Assembly: GCA_902984215.1 (NCBI GenBank) | Contig: CADWAF010000565.1 | Span: 1 to 22,897 of the forward strand | From: Willaertia magna | Taxonomy: Eukaryota; Heterolobosea; Eutetramitea; Acrasida; Naegleriidae | Length of the DNA: 22,897 bases | Reading direction: 5' to 3' | Part shown: piece by piece, positions 1 through 8,960 of the stretch | How the letters are laid out: the number at the start of each line of letters is the position of its first letter | Numbering within the stretch: the first letter of the stretch is position 1 | Translations under genes and position numbers: made by a program | Notes under the pieces: model-generated | Seen by the model: only the letters and a program-made list of their open reading frames with translations | Database searches by the model: none | What the model was told of the DNA's origin: nothing

Positions 1-508
1 GTATCTGATTTACAACCAACTAGAAAAATTATTTTCTCTGATAAATTTTTATTGGTTTGTAAATGAGTTGTTTCTAATTGCTTAATATATCTATTTATAT
101 TTTTAAAACTATAAATATCATTTAATGAGAAACATATTAAATAAATATCTGCAACTTTTACAAAATTTTTATTAATTTGTGAAAATTCTTCTAATCCAAT
201 CGTATCATAAATTAATAAATAAATTGTATTTTTTTCATATTTATCTATTTTTTTTTTATAAATATTTAAAAATATTAAATTATTTAATTTTTTTGTAAAA
301 AACTTACAAATAATATAATTTCCGTTATACTGTCTCTGTACATATTCCTCATTAAATTCTCCGGATTTAAATTTTAGAATTAAACTAGTCTTTAATAAAA
401 ATTAATGAAAATAAATGATTCATTATCACTTACCTTTCCTACCGAAGAGTCTCCTAAAACACAAATTGAAACTGTTTCTTTCTTATCTACGGAGCTGCCT
501 GAACTCAT
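1..508 (-). CDS. Atypical Rho-family small GTPase, 3 exons, C-terminus cut off by window edge
   Basis: The gene is read on the minus strand from the ATG at 506-508. Exon 1 is 434-508 (25 codons, ending in the P-loop GDSSVGK), exon 2 is 308-389 and exon 3 is 1-244, continuing off the window. The introns (390-433, 44 nt; 245-307, 63 nt) both have gtaagt donors and AG acceptors. Removing intron 2 makes the spacing between the NY after switch I and the G3 motif (DTIGLEEF) match Rho proteins to within a residue. The G4 motif is VGCKSD, preceded by the Rho-like stretch ADIYLICFSL. This is a membrane-signalling GTPase by family. Oddities: positions equivalent to Ras 12 and 61 are Ser and Leu instead of Gly and Gln, and the switch I Thr region reads EYVQRQY, so the usual Mg-binding Thr appears to be missing. 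Family assignment is firm; function is inferred. Confidence 0.85.
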
Positions 509-824
509 TTTTTTTATGAAGTTTGACAGAATGATTTTTGGCTATCCAACAGCCATTCTTTTTACAAAAATCTTAAATCTATTTGCTACACAAATCCACA
601 ACAGTCCTCGCTCAACCTAACACCCACATTACTTCTAACTAACTAATCACCTTCAGGCTTCGTTCCTTGCTAGTTGTTTGAAATAAACAAATAAATGGAA
701 ATTGTTTTTATTCAAAAATAGCAAAAAAAAATTCGCAGCTTCCTTCATCTTTTTCTCCAATTTTTTGTATTCAATTAAAGCCTTCTTCAACCAAAAACCC
801 AGAAAACCAAACAAAAAATAAATT
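509..824. promoter_or_regulatory. Divergent intergenic region between Rho-like GTPase and JmjC gene
   Basis: This 316-bp gap separates two divergently transcribed genes and should hold both promoters. It is A/T-rich with a C-rich stretch of non-coding look around 600-660. Short open frames here are not supported by codon pattern or splice sites. No specific motif was recognised. Confidence 0.4.
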
Positions 825-3251
825 ATGATAGTAACCACTACTAACATGAATGAAAATAATCATCCTTCACCTAATACTAATACAAACAATAATAATAACT
901 TAGCAACAAAATCTCCAAGAAAGGCTTCAAAAACAACAAAGAAGATTTCAACTTCTTCTCTATTAACACATTCTACGTCTTCTTCTACCATAGATATTAC
1001 TAATAACACTTCTCATTCTTCTTCTAATAACAATAAGTATACAACAAGTCCTTCCCCAAAAACAACAAGTAATAAATCTAAATCTCCATCTACCCCAAAA
1101 ACCACATCTACCACCACTTCTAATAATAATGATAATAATAAACAATCACCTTCTATAACCATGGATCCATTTCTTTTCCATCCTGAAGATATGTCAAATA
1201 TACCATTCGCTCCAACTTTATATCCAACAGAAGAACAATTTCGTAATCCAATTGAATATATAGAATCAATCCAGGCTATAGGTGAAAAATATGGTATCGT
1301 AAAAATTGTCCCGCCAGAATTATATTTCTTAGAACCTGCTGAAAACTTTTCGGATTTGGGTATTAATCCTGGTTCCATTAAATTTATTTGTAAAATACAA
1401 AATATTCATCAATTACAATTTCGAAATGCTTTTCAGGCTAAAAAATTTAAAGAACAAGATTTAATGGAAAGAAATAAAGAAATTGCTAAAAATGAATTTT
1501 CTAATTCTCCATTGAAAAGAAAAGTTTTTGAATTATTTCCTACAAGTTCAATAAAGAGAAGAAAGAATTATTTATCTATTAATGATGATGAAGAATTAAA
1601 AGAATTAAATAATAATAATCTTAATGATATAATTGAAACAAATATTAAGGATGAAAGTAATAATGAAAATAATAAGGCTATAATAATTAATGAAGAAAGT
1701 AATAATAATTTAATTAATACAATAATTAATAATGAAAATATAAATGATAATAATACTTTTAATTTATCACCAAATAATAATTCTTTACAAAATAATAAAA
1801 AGGGAAATAAAAGAAAATCAAGAGAAATGGGAGCATCATCATCTTCTACAACAGGAGAAGGACAAGATGATAATTTTGGATTTGATAGAACAATTAAACC
1901 AATGAGTTTAGGAAAATATAAAGAAATGGCAGATGAATTTTTTATAAATTATTTTAAAAATAGAAAAGAAAAGTCAAATACTTTTTTACAACAAACCCAA
2001 CAATTAAACCAACAACAATCTCAACAACATTCTTTACAAAATGATGATGTCACTTGTCAATTAGCAAAGAAAAGTACTAAAAAACTAGCTAGAAATGGTG
2101 GATTAAAAAGATTAAATGGAATATCATATTATAATGATGATTTAAACCAATTATCATTTGAAGATTTTGAAAGTGAATATTGGAGAATTGTAAATAATGA
2201 AAATTCTGAAAATGTAACTGTATATTACGGTAACGATTTACCAGTAACTGAATACCCAACATTATTCCCACAAGGTTGGAAGTGCGATTGGGATGCAAAC
2301 AAGTTAGCTAAGGTACCTGAATCTTTACTTTCCTATTTAACACAAGATATAGCTGGAGTGAATGTACCAATGTTATATATAGGGATGTTATTCTCTTCAT
2401 TTTGTTGGCATGTAGAAGATCATTTCTTATATGCAATGAATTTTATTCATCAAGGTGCTTGTAAACAATGGTATGGTATTCCAGGTTATGCAGCAGAGAA
2501 ATTTGAAAATGTTTTTAAGAAAATGTTTCCAAATTTATTTGTTGGACAACCTGCTATATTACACATGTTAGTTACACAAATTTCACCAAGTATTTTACAA
2601 CGTGAAGGTGTACCTGTTTATAAATTAGTACATGAACCAGGTAGTTTTGTAATTACATTCCCACGTGCTTATCATTCAGGATTTAATTTAGGTTTTAATA
2701 TTGCTGAAAGTGTAAATTTTTCAACATGTTCTTGGTTAAAATATAATAGAATAGCTTTAGATAAGTATTATGAAACAAAAAGGGCAACTACTTTTCCAAC
2801 AGAACAATTAATTATTTCAGCAATAACTTCTTTTATTAATAAGGAAAGAAAAGATTCTAAATTTTATGATACTACATGTAAATATCTTTTTGATGAATTA
2901 AAATATTTTACTGAAAAGGAAAGAGATTTAAGATTTAAAGTTATGGAACGTTTAGAAAATAAAACGATAAGACAAATGCCACAAATATCAAATAGAAAAG
3001 TTACAAAAATAAGAAAATGTTCACAAAAAGATAATCAAATAACTTGTTGTAAATGTAATATGGATTGTTATTTATCAGCTGTAAATTTTAAACCAAATAG
3101 AAAACAAGAGAATTATTATTGTTTAAAATGTGCATTAAGTGAAATGGTGAATGATAAAATATTTTTACAAAAAAGTCAATTTGTTGAGAGATTGCCAATG
3201 AAAGAATTGGATGATTTATTGCAACAATTTGAACCTTTTGTGAAGAAATAA
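825..3251 (+). CDS. JmjN/JmjC-domain histone demethylase-like protein with C5HC2-like zinc finger
   Basis: An intronless 808-aa frame. The first 110 residues are Asn/Ser/Thr low complexity, probably disordered; ATGs at residues 1, 8 and 113 are all possible starts. A JmjN-like segment lies near 125-168 (IPFAPTLYPTEEQFRNPIEY). A basic, Asn-rich linker (about 205-420) has KRK/KRRK clusters that could be nuclear signals. The JmjC domain (about 500-645) keeps the Fe(II) triad: H529 and E531 in WHVEDH, and H617 in RAYHSG. A cysteine cluster at about 741-770 (CCKC, DCYLSA, CLKCA) is a shortened C5HC2-like finger in which the usual His is replaced by Cys. JmjN+JmjC+C5HC2 without ARID or PHD domains suggests a KDM5/JMJ-type lysine demethylase acting on chromatin with 2-oxoglutarate and O2; substrate cannot be read from sequence. 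It diverges from the GTPase gene and converges with the membrane-protein gene. Confidence 0.9.
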   Translation: MIVTTTNMNENNHPSPNTNTNNNNNLATKSPRKASKTTKKISTSSLLTHSTSSSTIDITNNTSHSSSNNNKYTTSPSPKTTSNKSKSPSTPKTTSTTTSNNNDNNKQSPSITMDPFLFHPEDMSNIPFAPTLYPTEEQFRNPIEYIESIQAIGEKYGIVKIVPPELYFLEPAENFSDLGINPGSIKFICKIQNIHQLQFRNAFQAKKFKEQDLMERNKEIAKNEFSNSPLKRKVFELFPTSSIKRRKNYLSINDDEELKELNNNNLNDIIETNIKDESNNENNKAIIINEESNNNLINTIINNENINDNNTFNLSPNNNSLQNNKKGNKRKSREMGASSSSTTGEGQDDNFGFDRTIKPMSLGKYKEMADEFFINYFKNRKEKSNTFLQQTQQLNQQQSQQHSLQNDDVTCQLAKKSTKKLARNGGLKRLNGISYYNDDLNQLSFEDFESEYWRIVNNENSENVTVYYGNDLPVTEYPTLFPQGWKCDWDANKLAKVPESLLSYLTQDIAGVNVPMLYIGMLFSSFCWHVEDHFLYAMNFIHQGACKQWYGIPGYAAEKFENVFKKMFPNLFVGQPAILHMLVTQISPSILQREGVPVYKLVHEPGSFVITFPRAYHSGFNLGFNIAESVNFSTCSWLKYNRIALDKYYETKRATTFPTEQLIISAITSFINKERKDSKFYDTTCKYLFDELKYFTEKERDLRFKVMERLENKTIRQMPQISNRKVTKIRKCSQKDNQITCCKCNMDCYLSAVNFKPNRKQENYYCLKCALSEMVNDKIFLQKSQFVERLPMKELDDLLQQFEPFVKK

Positions 3252-3303
3252 AACTAATTTTTTTTACGATGAGAGGCAATATTATTAATGTAATTAAATA
3301 TAA
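3249..3303 (+). repeat. Fragment matching the kinase locus (5' flank plus piece of exon 2)
   Basis: Two adjacent segments just behind the JmjC stop match the kinase locus downstream. Positions 3249-3277 match 7681-7708 (upstream of the kinase ATG) with one T-run length difference and a few substitutions. Positions 3277-3303 match 8029-8055, inside kinase exon 2, exactly over 27 bases. In the kinase locus the two blocks are about 320 bp apart. The simplest reading is a decayed, internally deleted copy of a kinase-type gene. Confidence 0.6.
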
Positions 3304-3320
3304 TTGGTTAGTCAACAAAG

Positions 3321-3358
3321 GCGTTTTAAAACATTTAAAGCCTAAAGGAGGTCTTTTT
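3321..3358 (+). repeat. Short dispersed motif, copy 1 (second copy at 16261-16300, minus strand)
   Basis: This stretch contains TTTAAAACATTT followed after a few bases by GCCTAAAGGAGG. Both 12-mers recur in the same order and orientation relative to each other on the minus strand at 16261-16300, separated there by four bases. It lies between the JmjC gene and copy A of the four-helix protein. Role unknown; it could be a regulatory element or an old repeat. Confidence 0.5.
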
Positions 3359-3361
3359 TAC

Positions 3362-4155
3362 TGCTTTATTTTCTTTAAATTTTGATACTAAGTTGTCCAA
3401 GTTAATTTTTAATTTAAAAACTATCGATTTTTATTGATTTCAGTTACTTGAACAAATTTAAACTTAATTTTCAACATATTGTGGAGGTGGTTGTAACTCT
3501 TTTTGTTGTTGATTATTGATAACACTGGTAGTGTTATCAAAAGCTCCTGTTTGTCCAGTTTGCCTGTTTGGTTGTGGAATAGATTTACTACTATCGTTAA
3601 CTGCAGTAACTTCTCCCTTGAGATAAAACCATAACTCTGGTTCAGTTTGTATCAAATATCCAACAGAACATACACTTATAAATACTCCACTAACTAAGGC
3701 AATTACAAAGAAAATTACTGAGATACTTGGCGAAGTGTAAGCAATTTCACTCTTGGCTAAGGTAAACAAAGTTGAAGCAATAGCAAAATGCGATGTCCAT
3801 TCTAAAAACAAAACTACTGGATAGGCAATTGAAAAGCCAATAATTCTGGATGCTGCCAAAAGAAGCAAAACTAAACGTTTATATTTGAAAGCAGAGGTTT
3901 CCTTGACACATAAAATTAAACTAACTATACCGATTGCCAGGAAGAATACATCAATAAACATTAAAAAGAAATCGAAAATGGCATAGAGATAAACTTTGTA
4001 ATAAAACCAGGGTATCATTGAAGCAAAATGGGCAACAAGAAAGATTGCAGAGATTACTACCATTAAAACAGAAGATGCAATGTAGAATGGTTTCCAGTTC
4101 TTAACTAATTGTGTTGTTTGTTGGGGACTGTTCATTGGTTTTTTTAACTGTTTCC
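3362..4155 (-). repeat. Inverted segmental duplication, arm A
   Basis: This arm holds gene copy A plus roughly 100 bp of related 3' flank; arm B is at about 14715-15542 on the opposite strand. Over the central coding part the two differ by only a few bases per hundred. Similarity fades upstream of the start codons, and the shared 3' flank still includes the same A/T-rich block (TATCAAAATTTAAAGAAAAT). Confidence 0.75.
3464..4135 (-). CDS. Four-transmembrane-helix protein with PPxY tail, copy A
   Basis: A 223-aa protein starting at ATG 4133-4135; a longer frame to 4192 begins with TTG, and similarity with copy B starts around this ATG. Four hydrophobic helices are predicted at about 16-40, 50-77, 87-111 and 137-162, arranged like tetraspan proteins, but without the CCG motif of true tetraspanins. 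The polar C-terminal tail is Gln/Pro-rich and contains LQPPPQY, a PPxY motif of the kind bound by WW-domain proteins such as NEDD4-type ubiquitin ligases (family knowledge; binding here is inference). It is about 90% identical to copy B, lacks an 11-12 residue tail insertion (MPSLYPSTLSP region), and ends two residues earlier because a CAA codon is TAA here. Specific function not recognised. Confidence 0.85.
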   Translation of the reverse strand: MNSPQQTTQLVKNWKPFYIASSVLMVVISAIFLVAHFASMIPWFYYKVYLYAIFDFFLMFIDVFFLAIGIVSLILCVKETSAFKYKRLVLLLLAASRIIGFSIAYPVVLFLEWTSHFAIASTLFTLAKSEIAYTSPSISVIFFVIALVSGVFISVCSVGYLIQTEPELWFYLKGEVTAVNDSSKSIPQPNRQTGQTGAFDNTTSVINNQQQKELQPPPQYVEN

Positions 4156-4426
4156 CCACTTGCACAGTTCGGAAATTATAGTTAGTTTGCAACTTAACTT
4201 AGTTTGCTTTTCCTTTCTCTTAAACAAATAAAGTACCATTTTTACAGTAGTTTTAATTAACTACATATTTTTAAATAATAATTTTATACGTTCAATTAAA
4301 AAGATAAAAGTTTTTTTAAAGTTTAAAATATTTTCATTTTTTTTATTGTCACTATTTTTATTTCTACTATTAACTATTAAAACCTTTTATTTCAAATTTC
4401 TAATAAAATTAAATTGTTTTACTTTT
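4136..4426. other. A/T-rich upstream region of copy A
   Basis: This stretch holds the 5' flank of the four-helix gene and T-rich sequence. No gene, repeat or RNA is recognised in it. Confidence 0.4.
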
Positions 4427-4738
4427 TTAAAAAAGAGCTTTGTTAAATTTAATTATATTTAAACTTTTATTATTTAATAACTCTTCAATAGCTCTGTCTT
4501 TTTTTGTTTTTGTTTTTATTGTAGTTGTGATAGTTGTGATAGTTGTAATAGTTATTTTTATTTTAATTATTGAACCATCACTTATTAAAACTGAAGAACT
4601 ATTATTTATTAAAATTAAAGAATTACCATTTATTAAAACTAAAAAATTATCATTAATTGAAACTAAAAAATTACTATTTATTGAATCTATTATTTTAATA
4701 AAATTTAATTTTTTACATTTTTTTACAGTAGAAACTTT
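4427..4738 (-). CDS. Low-complexity open frame with 8-9-residue repeats (doubtful terminal exon)
   Basis: A minus-strand frame open for 104 codons with no in-frame ATG near its start, so it would have to be a terminal exon. It reads as imperfect repeats such as NSNFLVSIN, DNFLVLIN and GNSLILINN, then an ITITTITTITTT stretch, a basic TKTKK segment and a more ordinary tail (DRAIEELLNN) before the stop at 4427-4429. The tail looks protein-like, but the repeats could simply follow from the A/T-rich tandem repeat. Possible upstream exons would lie in the AT-rich region. It may not be a gene. Confidence 0.25.
   Translation of the reverse strand, partial: KVSTVKKCKKLNFIKIIDSINSNFLVSINDNFLVLINGNSLILINNSSSVLISDGSIIKIKITITTITTITTTIKTKTKKDRAIEELLNNKSLNIIKFNKALF
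4565..4690. repeat. Imperfect tandem repeat, about 24-27 bp unit, 4-5 copies
   Basis: Units of the form ATTTATTAAAACTAAAAAATT recur with substitutions across this stretch. The period of about 24-27 bp keeps frame on either strand, and produces the repeat peptides of the minus-strand frame. Confidence 0.55.
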
Positions 4739-4799
4739 TCAAATTTATATAAAAAAAAATCGAAAAAAAAGTAAAAAAATTTTTAAATAAGTTGTCTTT

Positions 4800-7600
4800 A
4801 AAGATAAGTTTTTCAAAAAACTTTAAAGTACATTAGCTTTTATTTGGTAGTTATTATAGGAAAAATTGTATATTCTTGCTTTATATAAGGAATTTTAATT
4901 AATGTTTAAGTTTTTTTTTCCAATCCAACAATTCAACTTACTTAAATAAACTACCCTCCAAAATTCTGTTTTTTTTTCAATTTTTTTTTACGCAAACTTA
5001 AAAAATTTTTACTATACAACTTCTTTCAATTTATCATTCTTTTTCCTTTTCTTTTCTTATCTTTCAACCTTCTTCTTTTTTTTTTCAATTTTTCACTTTC
5101 TACCTTCTTCTCCTTCCTTACTTTTATACATTACATTTTCTTTACATTATAAATATCACAATCACAAATATTATTATAAATAATAAATTTAAATTAAATA
5201 TAATTCTTCTTATTATATCCAACCTTTTAATAACACTTTTTACAATAATTAGGATTAGTTAAAAAATTAAATTAAAATAAAACTTACCTAAACAAAATAA
5301 ATAATAAATAATAAAATAAAATAATATGAATAATAATTAAAAAATTAAATCAACTAATTACTTCTTGTAAATTCTAAACTATAAGCTTTTAGAATATTAT
5401 TTTTTTTATTTTTTTAATCAAAGAAAAAGTTTTAACTTTAATAAAATTTTTTTTCAACCTATCTTCTCACTATCATTTAATATACTTCGTTTTACATCCT
5501 ATTGAAAAAGAAAAATTAAAGAAGAATTATATTGTAGAATATAAAGCATTTATTTATAATTAAAATTTGGGTAATAAAATAGATTTAATTAATAATAACT
5601 AAATAATTGTTAATACATTATTATAAATAAATATAAATAATGTAATAAAATACTAAATTTTTTAAGAATATCTAATGAAATACCTAAAATTTATTGAAAA
5701 TAAACATTTAGACTTTATTGTTATTACTATTGAAAAATAGTTGTAAAAATATTTAATATACTTTGTTGAAACATTTTTTTATTAATTATTATTACCTTCC
5801 ATCATCATTTTTCTACCATTCATGCCATTCCTGTTAAAATAAATTATTTAATTTAAAAAAATAGCAAAAGTTAAAGTTAAATAAAAAATTAAAAATTAAG
5901 TTTTATAGAATAGAAATAAGAATAATAAATATTATTATAATTAAACTTATATCTGGTGAAAGTTTGGTTATTTAATATAATATTAATGGATCTACTATGT
6001 GATACTAGAAAAAAAAGATTAATAATTCATTTTTTTATTATAATAACTAAAATAATAAAAAATACAATAAAAAAAAGATAAAACAAAGCATTTTACTAAA
6101 TACATTTTAATAAACTATTCTAATCTATACCCTTACACTTGCTTCTCTAATTTTTAAGTTATTTTAATAGCTTATAATATTTATTACTCAATATTTACTA
6201 TTAAAACTATATTTAACACCCATAATTATAAACATAAGAAACCTTTTTATAAATACAGACACAAATTCATTAAATATAATATATACTATTACATAAAATA
6301 CATCAAAACTATGAATGTATTAACTTTTTAAATATTATGGGAGAAAATTAAATATTATAAAGAAAGTCATTTTTAAAATAAAGTTTTTTTTTTTAAATAG
6401 AATTATTAATTTTATAAAAAAAAGAATCTATGTCATTAATAATCTAAAAAACTTTAATATTAGTATTTTTATAATATTATTAATTATTTTAAACAACCCT
6501 AATACCTTAATCTTCTGTAAATTTTATATTAACTCTAATAATCAACATAATTTTTTTGAATTCGTTAAAATTTGTGTAAAAAATAAATATTTAGTATAAA
6601 ATAATTACTTTTTTATTGATAATATAAGTATATAGAAAATTGGATATTTTTGAAGAATTTTATGATCTTTTAAAGTTAGATTAATATTTTTTTCAAAATA
6701 TAACCCTAAATTAAACCTCTATAAACCAATATTTCATGTAATTAAAGCCAAAATACATAAAGTTTATAATTTTAAAATAGACATTCCTTTTATAACATTA
6801 ATTATTAAATATATTTTAACAATTACTTATGATATAATATTAAACTGTTATAATTATTATATTTATTATATTAAGAACAAGTTAAGAAGAGAATTAAATA
6901 AAATAAATGAAACTTTATAATCAATTATTTATCATACTCAATAAACTAATAACCAATAAAAAAGTATCTAATTTGTTATTTTTATTTATTTATTCTTCTT
7001 TTTCTTTTTGTTTCTATAAACTTATTTATTATTTTATACCATTAATCTTTTTTATTTCCTACTTTATTGTTAAATAAAAGATTAGAATACTTGAAATTAA
7101 ATTTAATAGTTTATTTTTTTTAATTTTTTTTTTATACATGTTTTTTACAACTACTCATTTAAGTACTTTTATTTTTGCTTTTTTAAATATTTATTATTTT
7201 ATATAGAAACCTATTTTAATAAGTAACTTTATATTTATATTATAAAAATTGTACAAAAATTTAAACCACTTTGACTGTAAAGAAAAATAAAAAAATTAAA
7301 TATATTTTTATTCTAAAACACATAATCTTCATTATTTTATTATTTATTAAATAAACAAATAATTAATATATCACATATTTAATTTGATGGATTTTAATTT
7401 ATTAATTAAATTAAAATTATTATTTATATTTTTTTTTAATTATAAAAAATCGATTCAGATAAATTATTTTTATTATATTTAATATAATTATAAATTTTAT
7501 TATTAACAATTTTCTATTTATAAAAATTTAATAGAAATTAAAAAAATTATTAAATATTATAAAATAAAAAAATTAATATTTAAAATATTATTATATACCT
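4800..7600. other. Extremely AT-rich region without a convincing gene
   Basis: Nearly 3 kb in which many 60-base lines have only 3-7 G or C bases, clearly lower than the flanking genes. Stop codons are dense in all frames. There is a pyrimidine-rich stretch on the plus strand at about 4960-5140 (CTTC/TTTC runs, purine-rich on the minus strand). Small GC-richer islands with splice-like borders lie at 5796-5830, about 5456-5501 and 6118-6150, all read best on the minus strand. No tRNA, rRNA or transposon coding region is seen. It could be a spacer with long introns, a replication origin or a centromere-like region; nothing here proves any of these. Confidence 0.6.
5796..5830 (-). other. Isolated possible 35-nt exon in AT-rich DNA
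   Basis: On the minus strand a GC-richer 35-base block is bordered by a perfect acceptor (taacag) and a donor (gtaata). One frame is open (NGMNGRKMMME). No neighbouring exons could be linked in frame, so it may be a chance island, an untranslated exon or a relic. Confidence 0.2.
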
Positions 7601-7604
7601 ACAG

Positions 7605-7683
7605 ATTGGGTTTAGAGATTAATTTTACAAACCGCAAATCCCACCTAAGCCTAATCCTTGGCTACATAAGAATACCTCAATAA
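7605..7683 (+). pseudogene. Possible orphan terminal exon or gene relic
   Basis: GC content rises sharply directly after a good acceptor (acctacag). One frame is open for 25 codons (LGLEINFTNRK... GYIRIPQ) and stops at 7681-7683. A second frame is also open and proline-rich. No upstream exon is visible in the preceding AT-rich DNA. The stop codon coincides with the start of the sequence block shared with the JmjC 3' end (3249-3277). I do not recognise the peptide. Confidence 0.25.
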
Positions 7684-7764
7684 AACTAATTTTTTTACAA
7701 TGAAAGACGATTGATCAAAATTTACAAAAAATATTTTCTGAACGTGCGATAAAGAAGAAAAAAA

Positions 7765-8960
7765 ATGGATTATTCTGAATATTGGATTGACAAGTTTTCC
7801 ACAGTATTGAAGGGTGAAGGCCTTTTTGATTATCAAGTCGAAAGTACTTCAAAAGAAAGAGCTGTTTTTAAAGCTATGTTTAGGAATGATAATGTACAAA
7901 AAGAAGTTTCAGTTAAAATTGTAACAGATGATTTTGAAAATGAATTAGAAATGGTAAGGTGAACTGTTTTCTATTTTGATTAACCAATAAAAGGCCAAAT
8001 TATTATTAGAAAATAAAAACTTAAGTAACAATATTATTAATGTAATTAAATATAAAGAGGGAGAATTAGAATCAAAATTAAATTACCTTTTATTGATTAC
8101 TGATTACTATAAAGAAGGTGATTTACGTAAATTTATTAATAAATACTATGAAAACGAATTTATTCCACCTATATTAATATTTAAAATAATATTTCAAATC
8201 AATAACGCATTAACAGTTATACATAATTTTAATACAGAAGAATCTAAAAAAATAATTCACAGAGATATAAAATTAGAAAACGTTTTTATTGAAGAATTTG
8301 ACAAAGAAAACTTGTACATTAAAATTAGATTAGGCGATTTTGGTGAAGCAAAAATAATTCAACAAACAATTTCTTCTTTACAACATGGAACGTATGGATA
8401 TTTACCTCCTGAAATTAATTCTGACAATGTTCAATGGTCTACTAAATGTGATATTTGGTCATTAGGTGTTTTGTTACTTAGATTAATTACAAAAGATTTT
8501 GTAAGTTATTTTTAATAACATTTTTTTTACAAACAATTAAAGAAAGATAATAGTAAAGAATTATATGGGGAATATACTCAAATTAATTTATTAAAAAAAA
8601 ACTATTACAAATGTAAGATGTTCATATTATTTTTTATTTAAATTTCTTTAGGAATATAAAATATTTGTTACACCACTATTACATTGTTTAAAATTAAATT
8701 ATAGAGATAGGTCAATAGATTGTTTAGAATTATTTAAAAATATTATTTTAATTAATTCACCAGAAAAGTATTTAGACAAAAAAAAAGAGTTGTTTTTATT
8801 TTGTTATTTTTATACACTTAAAAACAATCAACATGATTCAAAAGAAATATTACACTTTTTGCGAGATAATATAATTTTAGAAAATCAATTTACTAATTAT
8901 GAGATTTCTTTTTTTTATTTCTTAAAAGGTTTAAATTATAAATCATTATTTACAAAATAA
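7765..8960 (+). CDS. Protein kinase, 4 exons, with one frame inconsistency
   Basis: Exons are 7765-7953, 7994-8500, 8543-8612 and 8652-8960, split by introns of 40, 42 and 39 nt with gtaagg/gtaagt/gtaaga donors. The first 232 residues contain the VSVK lysine (K51), an alpha-C Glu (about 58-60), the catalytic loop HRDIKLEN (D154, N159), DFG (178-180) and PPE (201-203) in place of APE. The Gly-rich loop is poor (KGEGLFDYQV). Exon 4 keeps the conserved C-lobe Arg in NYRDRS. It is probably a Ser/Thr kinase, possibly of an expanded family; substrate unknown. Exon 3 is 70 nt, so the phase-0 frame of exon 4 is not reached; one base fewer in the A8 run of exon 3 would restore it. That may be an assembly error or a real mutation. 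The last 25 bases overlap the convergent hydrolase CDS. Confidence 0.75.

Noticed and set aside
405..620. Plus-strand 71-codon open frame
   Set aside because: It lies opposite exon 1, intron 1 and the upstream region of the spliced Rho-like gene, whose motifs are clear on the minus strand.
653..847. Minus-strand 64-codon frame with a hydrophobic start
   Set aside because: It overlaps the JmjC start, is built from A/T-rich low-complexity sequence and has no splice or homology support.
4427..4738. Transposon-derived tandem repeat
   Set aside because: No inverted ends, reverse transcriptase or transposase sequence is present near it.
4440..4790. Plus-strand 116-codon frame rich in Val, Ile, Phe and Leu
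   Set aside because: It begins with TTG rather than ATG and is what the tandem repeat and T-rich DNA would give in this frame; the minus-strand reading has a more natural tail.
5796..5830. C/D box small nucleolar RNA
   Set aside because: A C-box-like ATGATGA is present on the minus strand, but no D box (CTGA) or terminal stem was found.
7630..7680. CCTAAGCCTAATCC as telomere-like repeat
   Set aside because: Only about two irregular units are present; true interstitial telomere tracts would be longer and regular.
7651..7836. Minus-strand 61-codon frame
   Set aside because: It runs antisense to kinase exon 1 and the GC-richer block before it, without splice or motif support.
8652..8720. Alternative kinase acceptor near 8707 that would fit the exon 3 phase
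   Set aside because: It would remove the conserved C-lobe segment before the Arg in NYRDRS, so a one-base indel is a better explanation.
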